A DNA stretch of 64,000 bases, taken from Streptococcus sp. 29896. GTDB lineage: Bacteria > Bacillota > Bacilli > Lactobacillales > Streptococcaceae. The DNA lies in assembly GCF_032594915.1 (NCBI RefSeq), contig NZ_CP118733.1, forward strand, positions 248,001 through 312,000, given 5' to 3'. Within the stretch, counting starts at the first letter, position 1. The number at the start of each line of letters is the position of its first letter. Positions 27,172 through 36,545 of this stretch are shown one piece after another. Position numbers and translations under genes: made by a program. Below the pieces are notes generated by a model. That model had not been told where the DNA came from, did not search any database, and saw nothing but the letters and a program-made list of their open reading frames with translations.

Positions 27172-28374
27172 ATGGAAACCTATCAAGCACTATTTGAAGC
27201 TCTGCCATTGCACCAAACCGTCCTAGCCAATCGTTTTGTCCTGTCGCCCATGGTGACCAATTCCTCCACAGCAGATGGCTTGGTGACCCAGGATGATTTG
27301 AGCTATGCGGAGCGGCGAGCGGATGCGGCTCCTCTGCAAATCACAGGGGCGGCTTATGTGGATCCCAAGGGACAATTGTTCGAGTTTGGCTTTAGCGTGG
27401 CCAAGGATGAGGATGTTGCTGGTTTGCGAAAACTAGCCCAGGTCATGCAGTCCAAGGGGGCAAAGGCAATCTTGCAGCTGACCCATGCTGGTCGTTTTTC
27501 CAGCCACACCCTTCAGCGGGACAAGCTGGTCTATGGTCCCAGTCCCATGAAGCTCCATGCTCCCTTTCCCCATGAGGTCAAGGAGTTGACCATAGCAGAG
27601 CTGGAAGAGCTGGTGGAGGCCTATGGGCAGGCGACGCGGCGGGCTATAGAGGCGGGTTTTGCAGGGGTGGAGATTTCTTCTGCCCAGCGTTTGCTGATTC
27701 AGACCTTCTTTTCGACTTTTTCCAATCAGCGTCAGGACCGCTATGGCTGTCAAAATTTGGAAAATCGTTCCCGTTTTGGTTTAGAAGTCTTACGGAAGGT
27801 TCAGGAAGTGATTGACCAGTTGGCTCCAGCTGACTTTATTCTCGGTTTTCGGGCAACACCTGAAGAAACAAGAGGAACCAGTATCGGCTATTCTATCGAG
27901 GAATTTTTACAGTTTATGGACATGGCTTTGGAGGTTGCAAGGATTGACTACCTAGCCATTGCTTCATGGGGGCATGATGTCTTTCGCAATCAGGTTCGAG
28001 GAGCTGGGCGCCATCAGGGGCGCTTGGTCAATCAGGTGGTTCACGAGGCCTTAAAGGATAGGCTGGTGGTTATGGCGACAGGGGGGATCAATTCGGCGAA
28101 GAAGGCTATTGAGGCCTTGGAGCATGCGGATATGGTTGGTCTATCAACACCATTTATCACCGATCCTGAGTTTGCCCACAAGATTGCGGCCGGCAAGCCA
28201 GAAGACATCCAATTGCGGATTAAGCCAGAAGACCTGTCTAATCTGGCTATTCCCCAGGCCTCTTTCAAGGATATTGTTCCCTTGATGGACTATGGTGAGT
28301 CGTTGCCGAGGGAGTCGCGAGAGGTTTTCCGTAGCTTAGAAAAACACTACGAGGAGGAAAGGTATGAAAATTAG
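27172..28374 (+). CDS. Old-yellow-enzyme-like flavin oxidoreductase with altered active site
   Basis: A 400-residue TIM-barrel protein of the NADH:flavin oxidoreductase (OYE) family. LANRFVLSPMVTNSS, LQLTHAGRFS, FSNQRQDRYG and VVMATGGINS mark the FMN-binding barrel. The usual substrate-binding HGAHGYLL motif reads ISSAQRLLIQ here, so both active-site histidines are missing. It lacks the C-terminal FAD/NAD domain. Translationally linked (start 8 bp after lipL; end overlaps the next gene by 11 bp), so a role in the ADP-ribosylation/lipoyl system is likely. Chemistry unknown. Confidence 0.8.
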   Translation: METYQALFEALPLHQTVLANRFVLSPMVTNSSTADGLVTQDDLSYAERRADAAPLQITGAAYVDPKGQLFEFGFSVAKDEDVAGLRKLAQVMQSKGAKAILQLTHAGRFSSHTLQRDKLVYGPSPMKLHAPFPHEVKELTIAELEELVEAYGQATRRAIEAGFAGVEISSAQRLLIQTFFSTFSNQRQDRYGCQNLENRSRFGLEVLRKVQEVIDQLAPADFILGFRATPEETRGTSIGYSIEEFLQFMDMALEVARIDYLAIASWGHDVFRNQVRGAGRHQGRLVNQVVHEALKDRLVVMATGGINSAKKAIEALEHADMVGLSTPFITDPEFAHKIAAGKPEDIQLRIKPEDLSNLAIPQASFKDIVPLMDYGESLPRESREVFRSLEKHYEEERYEN

Positions 28375-29359
28375 TCTCTTGGACTATGGGCTTTTGGATG
28401 AGGGGCGGACCTATCAGGAGGCCTGGCAGGATAGTTTGGCGCTGGTGCAGGCGGCGGATCGCTTGGGCTACCATCGGTTTTGGTTGGCGGAGCACCACAA
28501 TGTCCATGCCCTGACCATCGGCAGTCCCGAGGTCGTGATTCCTTACTTGGCCAGTCAGACCCAGCGGATCCATCTGGGTTCGGGCGGCATCATGGGCTTG
28601 CATTATTCGCCTTATAAAATAGCAGAGTTGGCAGCCAGTTTGGAAACTCTTTTTCCAGGTCGGGTGGACATCGGCTTGGGAAATTCTACTGGCACGGCTC
28701 TGGTTAAAGAGCACATGCGTAGCCAGTTTCAACCCAGTCAATTTGACCAATGGGTCCGGCAGTTTACAGGATATCTGACAGGAAATGATGAAGCCATTGG
28801 GCTGTCGCCCAAGCTAGCAAGCTACCCAGAAATTTTCACCTTGGGGATGGGTGGGCAATCCATGGCCTTGTCTGCTAAGGAGGGCTTGGGCTATGTCTTT
28901 GGTAGCTTCCCTTACATTCCCCATGATCCTGTGGAAACAGCTGGAAAATTGGCTCAGGATTACCGTAGGGATTTTCAGCCGTCAGACATCATGGCGCAAC
29001 CGCATTTTGCCCTGGCCCTCTTTGTCGTGATTGCGGAAACTAGTCAGGAGGCAGAAAATCTGGCAAAATCGCTGGACATTTGGATGTTGGGCAAGCAAGA
29101 TTTTAATGAGTTTACCCATTTCCCAAGTCTAGCCACCTATCAGACCTATGAGCTGACGGAGCAGGATAGGGAAAGAATTGCCCAGCACCGCAGTCGGATG
29201 ATTATTGGTAATCCGGCAGAAGTTAAGGAGCAGCTTGAAAGATTGGTTGCAGCTTGTCAGCCAGACGAACTCCTCTTTATACCCTTGGTTTCAGGGATTG
29301 ACAACCGCTTGAAAACTATCGAATTATTAGCACGAATTGTAGAAAGTGAGACACTATGA
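28364..29359 (+). CDS. Luciferase-like monooxygenase (LLM family)
   Basis: A 331-residue flavin-dependent TIM-barrel protein starting [21 protein letters not shown]. The LLM features [40 protein letters not shown] and [12 protein letters not shown] are visible. GAGGAGGAAAGGT precedes the start within the end of the OYE gene. Its stop overlaps the gcvH-like start as ATGA. The substrate is unknown; conserved linkage to SirTM/GcvH-L suggests redox chemistry tied to the lipoyl carrier. Confidence 0.82.
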   Translation: MKISLLDYGLLDEGRTYQEAWQDSLALVQAADRLGYHRFWLAEHHNVHALTIGSPEVVIPYLASQTQRIHLGSGGIMGLHYSPYKIAELAASLETLFPGRVDIGLGNSTGTALVKEHMRSQFQPSQFDQWVRQFTGYLTGNDEAIGLSPKLASYPEIFTLGMGGQSMALSAKEGLGYVFGSFPYIPHDPVETAGKLAQDYRRDFQPSDIMAQPHFALALFVVIAETSQEAENLAKSLDIWMLGKQDFNEFTHFPSLATYQTYELTEQDRERIAQHRSRMIIGNPAEVKEQLERLVAACQPDELLFIPLVSGIDNRLKTIELLARIVESETL

Positions 29360-29688
29360 AAAAAATTGCCAACTACCTCTGGGTAGAAAAAGAAGATGCT
29401 ATTTACACTATCCGCATGACCGCAGAGTTGCAGGATGATGTCGGTACACTTGGTTTTGTTATTTTTTCCGACAAGGAAGTCTTGGAAGTCAATGATGAGA
29501 TTCTCAATCTAGAAGCCTCAAAAACAGTTATGGCTATCCTGACCCCTATTGCAGGTCGGGTGGTAGAGCGCAATACGGCTGCTCTGGAACAACCAACCCT
29601 GCTCAATTCGGAAAAACCAGAGGAAAACTGGTTGATTCGCTTGACCGATGTGTCTGAAGAAGCCTTTTTAGCACTTGAAGATGCCTAA
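29356..29688 (+). CDS. GcvH-like lipoyl carrier protein (GcvH-L)
   Basis: A 110-residue glycine-cleavage H-like protein. [18 protein letters not shown] is the lipoyl hairpin, with Lys56 as the expected lipoylation site. No glycine cleavage P or T genes are nearby, so it is not acting in glycine catabolism here. From work on S. aureus and S. pyogenes SirTM operons, lipoylated GcvH-L is the ADP-ribosylation target; Asp27 in this copy lies in the corresponding region (AELQDDVG). ATGA overlap with the monooxygenase gene upstream. Confidence 0.88.
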   Translation: MKKIANYLWVEKEDAIYTIRMTAELQDDVGTLGFVIFSDKEVLEVNDEILNLEASKTVMAILTPIAGRVVERNTAALEQPTLLNSEKPEENWLIRLTDVSEEAFLALEDA

Positions 29689-30502
29689 GGAAGAGCTACT
29701 GGGCTTGCTGACGGCTATGATTGCCATCTTGCAGGCAGAGAAGGGTGAGTCGCAGTCGGCGGAGCTAAAATTGGCTAGTCTTGAAGAGGCTCTTCCGATT
29801 TGGAGAGCTTTGGTCAATCAACGGCCAGCGGGACCGATTGGGGCGGACTATCTGGCAGCGGAGGCGGCCTTTCTAGCCGCCTATCATGAGGAACATATTC
29901 AGGATGTGTCAGTCTGTCAGCCGACGAGCGACCCTCAGATTTTTCTCTATCCAGGAGATTTGTGTCATTTGCAGGTTGATGCAGTGGTCAACGCAGCCAA
30001 TAGTCAGATGCTGGGCTGTTTTATCCCCAACCACGCCTGTCTGGACAATGCCCTCCATACCTTTGCAGGTTTGGAGTTACGCCAGTTTTGTGCCAAGAAA
30101 ATGGAAGAACAAGGTCTTTCAGCAGCAGTTGGCAAGGTCATGGTGACACCTGGTTTTCACCTGCCAGCTGGTTTGGTGTTTCACACTGTGGGGCCCTTTA
30201 TCTCAGAAGGCAAGCCAGTTTCACCTATTCGAAAAGGACTCTTGGAGCAGTGCTACCTGTCCTGTTTAGAGGAGGCCAAGGCGCGTGGTCTTAAAGTAAT
30301 CGCCTTTCCAGCCCTATCAACAGGGGAATTTGGCTATCCCAAGGACCAGGCGGCAGAAGTTGCCGTTAGAACGGTCCGTAAGTGGCTGGCAGCAACAGCC
30401 TATCCCCTAAAGGTCATTTTTTCGACCTATACGATGGAAGACCAGGGCTACTATACAGCCTTACTGGGAGAAAAGGAGGATGTCCATGTGGCAGACGCTT
30501 AA
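29681..30502 (+). CDS. SirTM-linked macrodomain ADP-ribosylhydrolase
   Basis: A 273-residue protein with a helical N-terminal extension and a macrodomain: [15 protein letters not shown] binds ADP-ribose, and [15 protein letters not shown] is the phosphate loop. [15 protein letters not shown] carries the Cys/His residues expected in zinc-dependent macrodomains found with SirTM. Predicted to remove ADP-ribose from the GcvH-like protein. The start ATG at 29681 lies inside gcvH-L, indicating coupling. The frame extends to a TTG at 29675. Confidence 0.88.
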   Translation: MPKEELLGLLTAMIAILQAEKGESQSAELKLASLEEALPIWRALVNQRPAGPIGADYLAAEAAFLAAYHEEHIQDVSVCQPTSDPQIFLYPGDLCHLQVDAVVNAANSQMLGCFIPNHACLDNALHTFAGLELRQFCAKKMEEQGLSAAVGKVMVTPGFHLPAGLVFHTVGPFISEGKPVSPIRKGLLEQCYLSCLEEAKARGLKVIAFPALSTGEFGYPKDQAAEVAVRTVRKWLAATAYPLKVIFSTYTMEDQGYYTALLGEKEDVHVADA

Positions 30503-31376
30503 ACAAGAAGAAAAAACTCAGGCGGAGCAGCTTGCTGGCTTGCTTGCTGAAGCTGATGCGGTGGTGGTGGGCATTGGAGCAGGCATGTCTGCGGCGGATG
30601 GTTTTACCTACATCGGTCCTCGCTTCGAAGCTGCCTTTCCAGATTTCATCGCCAAGTACGGCTTTTTGGATATGTTGCAGGCCAGCCTCTTTGACTTTGA
30701 AAGCACGGAGGAATACTGGGCCTTTCAGAGTCGCTTTGTCGCTCTCAATTACCTGGACCAACCTGTCGGCGCCTCCTATATTCATTTGCGGGAGATTTTA
30801 GAAACCAAGCCCTATCATATCATCACCACCAATGCAGACAATGCCTTTTGGGTGGCTGACTACGATAGGAATAAGGTTTTCCACATTCAAGGGGAATACG
30901 GTCTCTGGCAATGCAGTCGTCATTGCCATGACCAGACCTATCGAGATGATGACCTCATTCGCCGCATGATAGCAGAGCAGGTGAACATGAAGATTCCCTA
31001 TGATCTGATTCCGCGTTGTCCAGTCTGTGATGCCCCTTTTGAAATCAACAAACGCAATGCAGAAAAGGGTATGGTCGAATCACCAGATTTCTTTGCCCAA
31101 AAAGCCCGCTACGATGTCTTTTTAGAAAGCCATCAAACAGGCAAGGTCCTCTATCTGGAAATCGGGATTGGCTTTACCACGCCTCAATTTATCAAGACCC
31201 CTTTCCAGACACGGGTCCAGCAAAATCCTCAGGCCCTTTATGTCTGTCTCAATCAAAAACATTATCGCCTGCCCCTGCCTATCAGGGAACGGAGTTTAAC
31301 CCTAGCAGAGGACAGTGCCCAATTATTAAAAGAAACCCATAGGATTTATTTTAAAGGAGATACCCCATGTACCTAA
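30486..31376 (+). CDS. Class M sirtuin, protein ADP-ribosyltransferase (SirTM)
   Basis: A 296-residue Sir2-fold protein. [12 protein letters not shown] is the NAD+ loop, TTNADNAF replaces the TQNID motif, and HIQGEYG has Gln135 where deacetylase sirtuins have the catalytic His, as expected for SirTM enzymes that ADP-ribosylate rather than deacetylate. CSRHC and CPVC supply a Cys4 zinc site. AAGGAGG serves the ATG at 30486, not the ATG six bases earlier. It overlaps the macrodomain gene before it and the lipoate ligase after it. Confidence 0.9.
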   Translation: MWQTLKQEEKTQAEQLAGLLAEADAVVVGIGAGMSAADGFTYIGPRFEAAFPDFIAKYGFLDMLQASLFDFESTEEYWAFQSRFVALNYLDQPVGASYIHLREILETKPYHIITTNADNAFWVADYDRNKVFHIQGEYGLWQCSRHCHDQTYRDDDLIRRMIAEQVNMKIPYDLIPRCPVCDAPFEINKRNAEKGMVESPDFFAQKARYDVFLESHQTGKVLYLEIGIGFTTPQFIKTPFQTRVQQNPQALYVCLNQKHYRLPLPIRERSLTLAEDSAQLLKETHRIYFKGDTPCT

Positions 31377-32392
31377 TCGAACCAATCCGCAACGGTCAAT
31401 ATGTCAGCGATGGAGCAGTTGCTCTAGCTATGCAGGTCTATGTTCAGCAAAATGTCTTCTTGGATGACGACATTCTCTTCCCTTACTACTGTGACCCCAA
31501 GGTAGAAATCGGCAAGTTCCAAAATGCCTTGATCGAAATCAATGAAGACTACCTCAAAGAGAACAATATTCTCTTAGTTCGTCGAGATACGGGTGGCGGT
31601 GCCATCTATGTGGACAAGGGTTCTGTCAATGTCTGCTACTTGATTCAAGACAATGGCATTTTCGGAGATTTCAAACGTGCCTACCAGCCTGCCATCAAGG
31701 CCCTGCATGAGCTAGGAGCTGTTGAGGTAGAGCAAACAGGACGCAATGACCTGGTGATTGAAGGAAAAAAGGTGTCAGGTGCAGCCATGACCATCAGCAA
31801 TAACCGTGTCTATGGTGGCTACTCTCTCCTTTTGGATATTGACGAAGAAGCCATGTCCAAGGTCCTCAATCCCAATAAGAAAAAGATTGAATCAAAAGGC
31901 ATCAAGTCTGTCAAAAGCCGTGTGGGGACCATCCGTCCTTACTTGGCAGAAGAATACCAGTCTGTCACAACAGAGGAATTTAAGAACCTCATCACTTGCA
32001 AGTTATTGGGTATTGAGTCCATCGACCAGGCAAAGCGCTATGTCTTGACTGAGGAAGATTGGGCAGCCATTGACAAGTTGGTGGCAGATAAGTACAAGAA
32101 CTGGGAGTGGAACTACGGCAATTCGCCACAGTATAGCTACCACCGTGATGGTCGTTTTGCTGGGGGAACTGTGGATATTCACCTCGAAGTTGAAAAAGGC
32201 CGCATTGCCAAATGCCGTATTTACGGAGATTTCTTTGCCAAGGGTAATATTGACGAAGTCGAAAACAAGTTAATCGGCACACGTTTACTGGAAGAAGACC
32301 TTCAAGCAGCCTTGGCGGATTTGGACATGGCACATTATTTTGGTAAGATTAGTGCGGAAGAGCTGGTTGGCCTGATACTGAGTGAAGGATAA
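31367..32392 (+). CDS. Lipoate-protein ligase A (LplA2-type)
   Basis: A 341-residue ATP-dependent lipoate ligase starting [22 protein letters not shown]. It has the catalytic domain ([36 protein letters not shown]) and the C-terminal accessory domain ([24 protein letters not shown]). AAAGGAGATACCCC precedes the start, and the gene overlaps sirTM by 10 bp. Within this operon type, the ligase modifies GcvH-L so that SirTM can act on it. Confidence 0.92.
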   Translation: MYLIEPIRNGQYVSDGAVALAMQVYVQQNVFLDDDILFPYYCDPKVEIGKFQNALIEINEDYLKENNILLVRRDTGGGAIYVDKGSVNVCYLIQDNGIFGDFKRAYQPAIKALHELGAVEVEQTGRNDLVIEGKKVSGAAMTISNNRVYGGYSLLLDIDEEAMSKVLNPNKKKIESKGIKSVKSRVGTIRPYLAEEYQSVTTEEFKNLITCKLLGIESIDQAKRYVLTEEDWAAIDKLVADKYKNWEWNYGNSPQYSYHRDGRFAGGTVDIHLEVEKGRIAKCRIYGDFFAKGNIDEVENKLIGTRLLEEDLQAALADLDMAHYFGKISAEELVGLILSEG

Positions 32393-32411
32393 GATAGAAA
32401 TAGAGGTTCCT

Positions 32412-33860
32412 ATGGAATGGAAAGATGCGACAGCCATGGCTCAGGCTGTCAATCAAAAACAAGTTTCTGCTAAGGAATTGGTGCAAGAAACCATTGACAG
32501 GATTGAAAAGCTCAATCCCGCCCTTAATGCGGTTGTCAGCAAGCAATATGATGAAGCTCTGAAAGAAGCGGAGAAAGAAGACTATCTGGGCAAGCCATTT
32601 GCAGGAGTTCCTTTCTTGCTGAAGGATTTGGGGCAAAATGAAAAGGGGCAGCCCTCTTCTGCCGGTTCTCGCCTGTTTGCTGGTCGCCCAGCAGGCCATA
32701 CCGATACCTATGTCCAACGCTTGAAGGACTTGGGCTTCATCATTGTCGGTCGGACCAACACACCAGAATTCGGCTTCAAAAATATCTCAGATGCCAGCCT
32801 GCATGGTCCTGTCAATCTTCCCTTAGACCCCAGTCGCAATGCTGGTGGATCAAGTGGTGGTGCAGCCGCAGCACTGGCTTCAGGCATGGTCTCTATTGCT
32901 GCTGCATCGGATGGTGGTGGCTCTATTCGTATCCCAGCCTCCTTCAATGGCTTGATTGGACTCAAAACCAGTCGTGGTCGGATTCCGGTTGGACCTAAGT
33001 CTTATCGTGGCTGGCAGGGGGCATCTGTCAATTTTGCTCTGACCAAGTCTGTCCGAGACACCCAGCGTCTGCTCTATCATTTCCAGGACTATCAGTTGGA
33101 AGCTCCCTTTCCCCTTGCCAATCTGAGCGAGGAGGAGGTGTTTGGAAAATTATCTCGCCCCCTAAAAATCGCCTACTACACCAAGTCTCCAGTAGGGAGC
33201 AAGGTTAGTCCTGAAGCGGTAGAAGCGGTTCAAAAAGCCTGTCATCACTTGGTTGATTTGGGGCATGAAGTAGTGGAATTGTCGGAATATCCTCTGGATG
33301 GAGTGGCCCTGATGAAATCCTTCTACCTGATGAACAGCGTGGACACTGCCCAGATGTTTGACGACATCGAAGCAGCTTTTGGGCGCCAGATGACCTTGGA
33401 AGACATGGAAGTCATGTCTTGGGCTATTTACCAAAGCGGGCAAACCATTCCAGCCAAATTGCACTCCAAGGCCCTATTGGACTGGGACCAGTTTGGAGCC
33501 AGCATGGCGCGTTTCCATGAGGATTACGACTTGCTCCTGACACCGACGGTGGCTGATGTAGCGCCCAAGCATGGGCAATTTGACCTACCAGCAGATTTGC
33601 TGGACCGCCTCAAGCACACCCAGAACTATTCCATGGAAGGGCAGCAGGATCTGATCTGGCAAATGTTTGAGGACAGCCTAGCCCTGACTCCCTTTACGCA
33701 GCAGGCCAATATTTGTGGTCAGCCAGCCATTTCTCTGCCAACTTATGTGCGGGCTGACGGTTTGCCAATCGGCATCCAATTGACAGCAGCCAAGGGACGA
33801 GAGGATTTACTCTTGCAGTTGGCAGACCAAATGGAAGCAGCAGGTTTACTCAACTTGTAA
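32412..33860 (+). CDS. Amidase signature family protein
   Basis: A 482-residue amidase with the signature AGGSSGGAAAALASGMVSIAAASDGGGSIR; Lys in PFLLKDLG and the tandem serines supply the Ser-Ser-Lys triad. It starts at ATG 32412 after GAGGTTCCT; the frame extends back to a GTG at 32382 overlapping lplA. Only 19 bp separate it from the operon above, so it is probably co-transcribed. Whether it acts as a lipoamidase releasing lipoate or on unrelated amides cannot be read from sequence. Confidence 0.85.
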   Translation: MEWKDATAMAQAVNQKQVSAKELVQETIDRIEKLNPALNAVVSKQYDEALKEAEKEDYLGKPFAGVPFLLKDLGQNEKGQPSSAGSRLFAGRPAGHTDTYVQRLKDLGFIIVGRTNTPEFGFKNISDASLHGPVNLPLDPSRNAGGSSGGAAAALASGMVSIAAASDGGGSIRIPASFNGLIGLKTSRGRIPVGPKSYRGWQGASVNFALTKSVRDTQRLLYHFQDYQLEAPFPLANLSEEEVFGKLSRPLKIAYYTKSPVGSKVSPEAVEAVQKACHHLVDLGHEVVELSEYPLDGVALMKSFYLMNSVDTAQMFDDIEAAFGRQMTLEDMEVMSWAIYQSGQTIPAKLHSKALLDWDQFGASMARFHEDYDLLLTPTVADVAPKHGQFDLPADLLDRLKHTQNYSMEGQQDLIWQMFEDSLALTPFTQQANICGQPAISLPTYVRADGLPIGIQLTAAKGREDLLLQLADQMEAAGLLNL

Positions 33861-33956
33861 GGGAATTCATTTTTCAGATAAAATACTTGCCAAATAGAAA
33901 GGTATATGTTACCCTTTTAATGTTAGTAATGTAACAAAAAAAGGAGATTTGTTTTT

Positions 33957-34847
33957 ATGTTGAAAAAGTTGCTGACATCAGTTCTCTTGGTGTCTTCATT
34001 TGCCCTCGTTGCTTGCTCGAACACAAGCACAAGTTCTACGACAGAGTCTTCATCTGCAACCCAAACTCAATGGGAAAAGATTGAAGAAGCTGGTGTTTTG
34101 AAAGTTGCAACACCGGGTACTCTTTTCCCAACTTCATACTACAACGATGAAAATGAGTTGGTTGGTTATGAAATCGAAATGATGAACGAGATCGGTGAGC
34201 GTCTTGGCATCGAAATCGAGTACCAAGAAATTGGTGTCGCAGAAGCATTTACAGCTGTTGATAGCGGTAAGGTTGACGTTGCAGTAAACAACTTTGACAT
34301 GACAGCAGAACGTTTGGAGAAATACAACTTCTCTACACCTTACAAATATTCAGTAGGTGGTTATATCGTTCGTGAAGATGGTACATCAGGACTTGAAGCC
34401 GCTGATTTGAGCGACTGGACTGGTAAGAAAGCTGGTGGTGGTGCTGGTACTCAGTACATGAAGATTGCTCAAAAATTAGGAGCAGAGCCAGTAATCTATG
34501 ACAATGTAACCAATGATGTCTATCTACGTGATGTATCAACTGGCCGTACAGACTTCATTCCAAACGATTACTATACACAAGTGATGGCCATTGCATGGGC
34601 AAAAGCAAACTTCCCAGATATCAAAGTGAAAATGGGAGATGCGAAGTACAACCCAACTGAGCAAGGTATTGTCATGAGCAAGGCTGATACAAGTTTGAAA
34701 GAAAAATTGGACCAAGCCATTACTGAAATGAAAGAAGACGGAACGCTTTTGGCGATTTCTGAGAAATATTACGGTGGCCAAGATTTGACGCAACCAATCG
34801 AAGGTGCAGAAGATCTTCCAGTCATCGATACTTCAGATGTAGAATAA
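33957..34847 (+). CDS. Amino-acid ABC transporter substrate-binding lipoprotein
   Basis: A 296-residue family 3 solute-binding protein. Signal peptide with lipobox LVAC (cleavage before Cys20), then a Ser/Thr-rich tether and the periplasmic-binding fold (GYEIEMMNEIGERLGIEIEYQEI, DVAVNNFDMTAERLEKYNFSTPY). Predicted to bind polar amino acids or cystine at the cell surface. AAAAAAGGAG precedes the ATG. TTGCCA-17-TACCCT upstream (33890-33918) is a moderate promoter. The permease follows 119 bp later, but no ATPase gene is adjacent. Confidence 0.9.
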   Translation: MLKKLLTSVLLVSSFALVACSNTSTSSTTESSSATQTQWEKIEEAGVLKVATPGTLFPTSYYNDENELVGYEIEMMNEIGERLGIEIEYQEIGVAEAFTAVDSGKVDVAVNNFDMTAERLEKYNFSTPYKYSVGGYIVREDGTSGLEAADLSDWTGKKAGGGAGTQYMKIAQKLGAEPVIYDNVTNDVYLRDVSTGRTDFIPNDYYTQVMAIAWAKANFPDIKVKMGDAKYNPTEQGIVMSKADTSLKEKLDQAITEMKEDGTLLAISEKYYGGQDLTQPIEGAEDLPVIDTSDVE

Positions 34848-34926
34848 GCGCATCTGATGTCAGGTCTTGTCAGTAGGAGGACGATTGGCAAGGCCAGTTC
34901 CAGAGAGAGTTCTGGGAAAAACGGTG

Positions 34927-34947
34927 AAAGCCCAGCTAGGGGCTTTT
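34927..34947 (+). terminator. Weak hairpin between binding protein and permease
   Basis: AAAGCCC-AGCTA-GGGGCTTTT with a short U-tract, preceded by another small hairpin (CCAGA/TTCTGG). It may act as partial terminator giving excess binding protein over permease. Confidence 0.5.
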
Positions 34948-34966
34948 ACTTTGATAAGGAGATAGG

Positions 34967-35638
34967 ATGAACATCAATTGGCAGGCAGTTTTTAATATTT
35001 CTATTGCCGCAGAGGCAATTCCGAAAATCATAGAGGGTCTTCCCTACACCCTAGCCCTGTCTTTAGTCGGATTTGCACTTGGAACCTTTTGTGGTTTCTT
35101 TGTGGCTCTGATGCGCATGTCCAAGTTCCCCCCCCTACGTTGGTTAGCCATGACACATATTTCTCTGATGAGGGGAATCCCGCTCATGGTATTGCTATTT
35201 TTTATCTATTTTGGTCTGCCCTTTATGGGCTTGCAGCTAGATGCTATAACAGCATCTATCATCGCTTTTACATCCATGTCTAGTGCCTACATTTCTGAAA
35301 TTATTCGTGCATCACTTTCAGCAATTGATAAGGGACAATGGGAAGCTGCTCGGTCGCTGGGGCTGAAAACACCAGTCATCTACCGTCGGATTATTATCCC
35401 TCAAGCCTTTCGAATTGCTCTCCCCCCATTGAGTAATGTTCTCTTAGATATGGTAAAAAGTACCTCTCTGACAGCTATGATTACGGTGCCAGAGATTTTC
35501 AATAAGGCCAAGATAGTCGGCGGAGCCAAGTCTGATTACATGACAGTTTATATCTGTGTTGCCCTTATTTATTGGGTCATCTGTACTCTTTATGCATTTG
35601 GTCAGCTGAAGCTAGAAAAACGCTTGGCGACCTACTAA
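34967..35638 (+). CDS. Amino-acid ABC transporter permease
   Basis: A 223-residue HisM/GlnP-type permease. LPYTLALSLVGFALGTFCGFF and later helices give about five membrane segments. The EAA loop SAIDKGQWEAARSLGLKTPVIYRRIIIPQAFRIALPP contacts the ATPase. Probably pairs with the upstream lipoprotein. Needs an ATPase encoded elsewhere. It ends at a bidirectional terminator. Confidence 0.92.
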   Translation: MNINWQAVFNISIAAEAIPKIIEGLPYTLALSLVGFALGTFCGFFVALMRMSKFPPLRWLAMTHISLMRGIPLMVLLFFIYFGLPFMGLQLDAITASIIAFTSMSSAYISEIIRASLSAIDKGQWEAARSLGLKTPVIYRRIIIPQAFRIALPPLSNVLLDMVKSTSLTAMITVPEIFNKAKIVGGAKSDYMTVYICVALIYWVICTLYAFGQLKLEKRLATY

Positions 35639-35669
35639 AAAAGAAAAAGCCCTAGGCTTTTTCTTTTTT
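35637..35669. terminator. Bidirectional terminator
   Basis: A near-perfect palindrome AAAAAAGAAAAAGCC-CTA-GGCTTTTTCTTTTTT between the convergent permease and XRE genes. Confidence 0.9.
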
Positions 35670-35877
35670 AGTTGTCTTCATGGACATATTCCAAAATATC
35701 CCCTGGCTGGCAGTCTAGGATTCGGCAGATGCTTATCAGGGTATTGAAACGAATACCTTTTGCCTTGCCTGTCTTGAGAATGGACAAATTAGCTTCGGTG
35801 ATGCCGACTTGCTCTGCCAAGTCCTTGGAAGTCATTTGTCGGTCTTTGAGGACCTTGTCTAGGTTTACGCGAATCAT
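35668..35877 (-). CDS. XRE-family (Cro/CI-type) transcriptional regulator
   Basis: A 69-residue DNA-binding protein starting MIRVNLDKVLKDRQMTSKDLAEQVGITEANLSILKTGKAKGIRF, a complete helix-turn-helix of the YozG type. Frames extend to ATG 35883 and further, but MIRVNLDKVL is the family start. It follows the DUF2975 gene within a few bases. This pairing of small XRE regulator and DUF2975 membrane protein is common in Firmicutes. It probably binds the palindrome upstream of its operon. Confidence 0.85.
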   Translation of the reverse strand: MIRVNLDKVLKDRQMTSKDLAEQVGITEANLSILKTGKAKGIRFNTLISICRILDCQPGDILEYVHEDN

Positions 35878-35884
35878 TTCCATA

Positions 35885-36409
35885 TCAGATAAACTCGCTG
35901 TTCTCGGTTTCAAGTTGTTGCCCCTTTTGTACTAAGGTCCAGACAAAATAAGTCAGGAAGATAAAGAGAGCATTGAGGATAAAGTCTGACCAACGCAGAT
36001 TGAGGAAGTTGTTTGGTCCAACAGCATTTGTCAAGGCGATCAAGCTGGTTAGGCAAAATTGTCCAGCAGTCAAGACGAGCAAACTGATGAAGAGTTTCTG
36101 ATACAGTTTCAGACTAGCTGAAGCGAAATAATCTTCTTCCAGAAGCAATTTACATAACTTTTGAATCAAGTGGGCAATGTGACTGAGTGCTACTAAGACA
36201 ACTAGAATCAATCCAGTCGCTAGCAGAATGAGCCAGATACCAATCTGGTCAATGGGTTTATTAAAGGAGTATTCCCAAGAGTCTATCGCAAAGGAGTCGC
36301 CTCCAAGACCAGCCAATGTAAAGATGGTATAAAGAGCAATCGTGAAATAGAAGAAATAGCGAACACAACCAGCTAATAGTCCAGCTGTTTTGAGTAGATT
36401 GGTTTTCAT
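35885..36409 (-). CDS. DUF2975 family membrane protein
   Basis: A 174-residue protein with four hydrophobic segments (around residues 8-30, 55-77, 105-130 and 140-160) matching DUF2975. No catalytic motif. First gene of the two-gene minus-strand operon with the XRE regulator. Function unknown; may sense a membrane signal for the regulator. Confidence 0.82.
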   Translation of the reverse strand: MKTNLLKTAGLLAGCVRYFFYFTIALYTIFTLAGLGGDSFAIDSWEYSFNKPIDQIGIWLILLATGLILVVLVALSHIAHLIQKLCKLLLEEDYFASASLKLYQKLFISLLVLTAGQFCLTSLIALTNAVGPNNFLNLRWSDFILNALFIFLTYFVWTLVQKGQQLETENSEFI

Positions 36410-36424
36410 AGCAAACCTCCGATT

Positions 36425-36474
36425 ATTATTGTTTTATGATAATATTATCTGTGAAATTATTATAAAACAATAAT
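36425..36474 (-). promoter_or_regulatory. Long palindromic operator upstream of the DUF2975-XRE operon
   Basis: 19-bp arms ATTATTGTTTTATGATAAT (36425-36443) and ATTATTATAAAACAATAAT (36456-36474) pair with one mismatch around a 12-bp centre. The site starts 16 bp upstream of the DUF2975 ATG, over the expected promoter. Autoregulation by the XRE protein is inferred. Confidence 0.6.
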
Positions 36475-36516
36475 TTTTGAAATGCAAGCGTTTTTTTAAA
36501 AAAAAAGAATAATAAG

Positions 36517-36541
36517 AAAACCGCCAAGTAGCTGGCGGCTT
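36517..36541 (-). terminator. Terminator of the metal-efflux ATPase gene
   Basis: Minus strand GCCGCCA-GCTAC-TTGGCGGT followed by TTTCTT, just after the stop codon. Confidence 0.75.
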
Positions 36542-36545
36542 ACTG

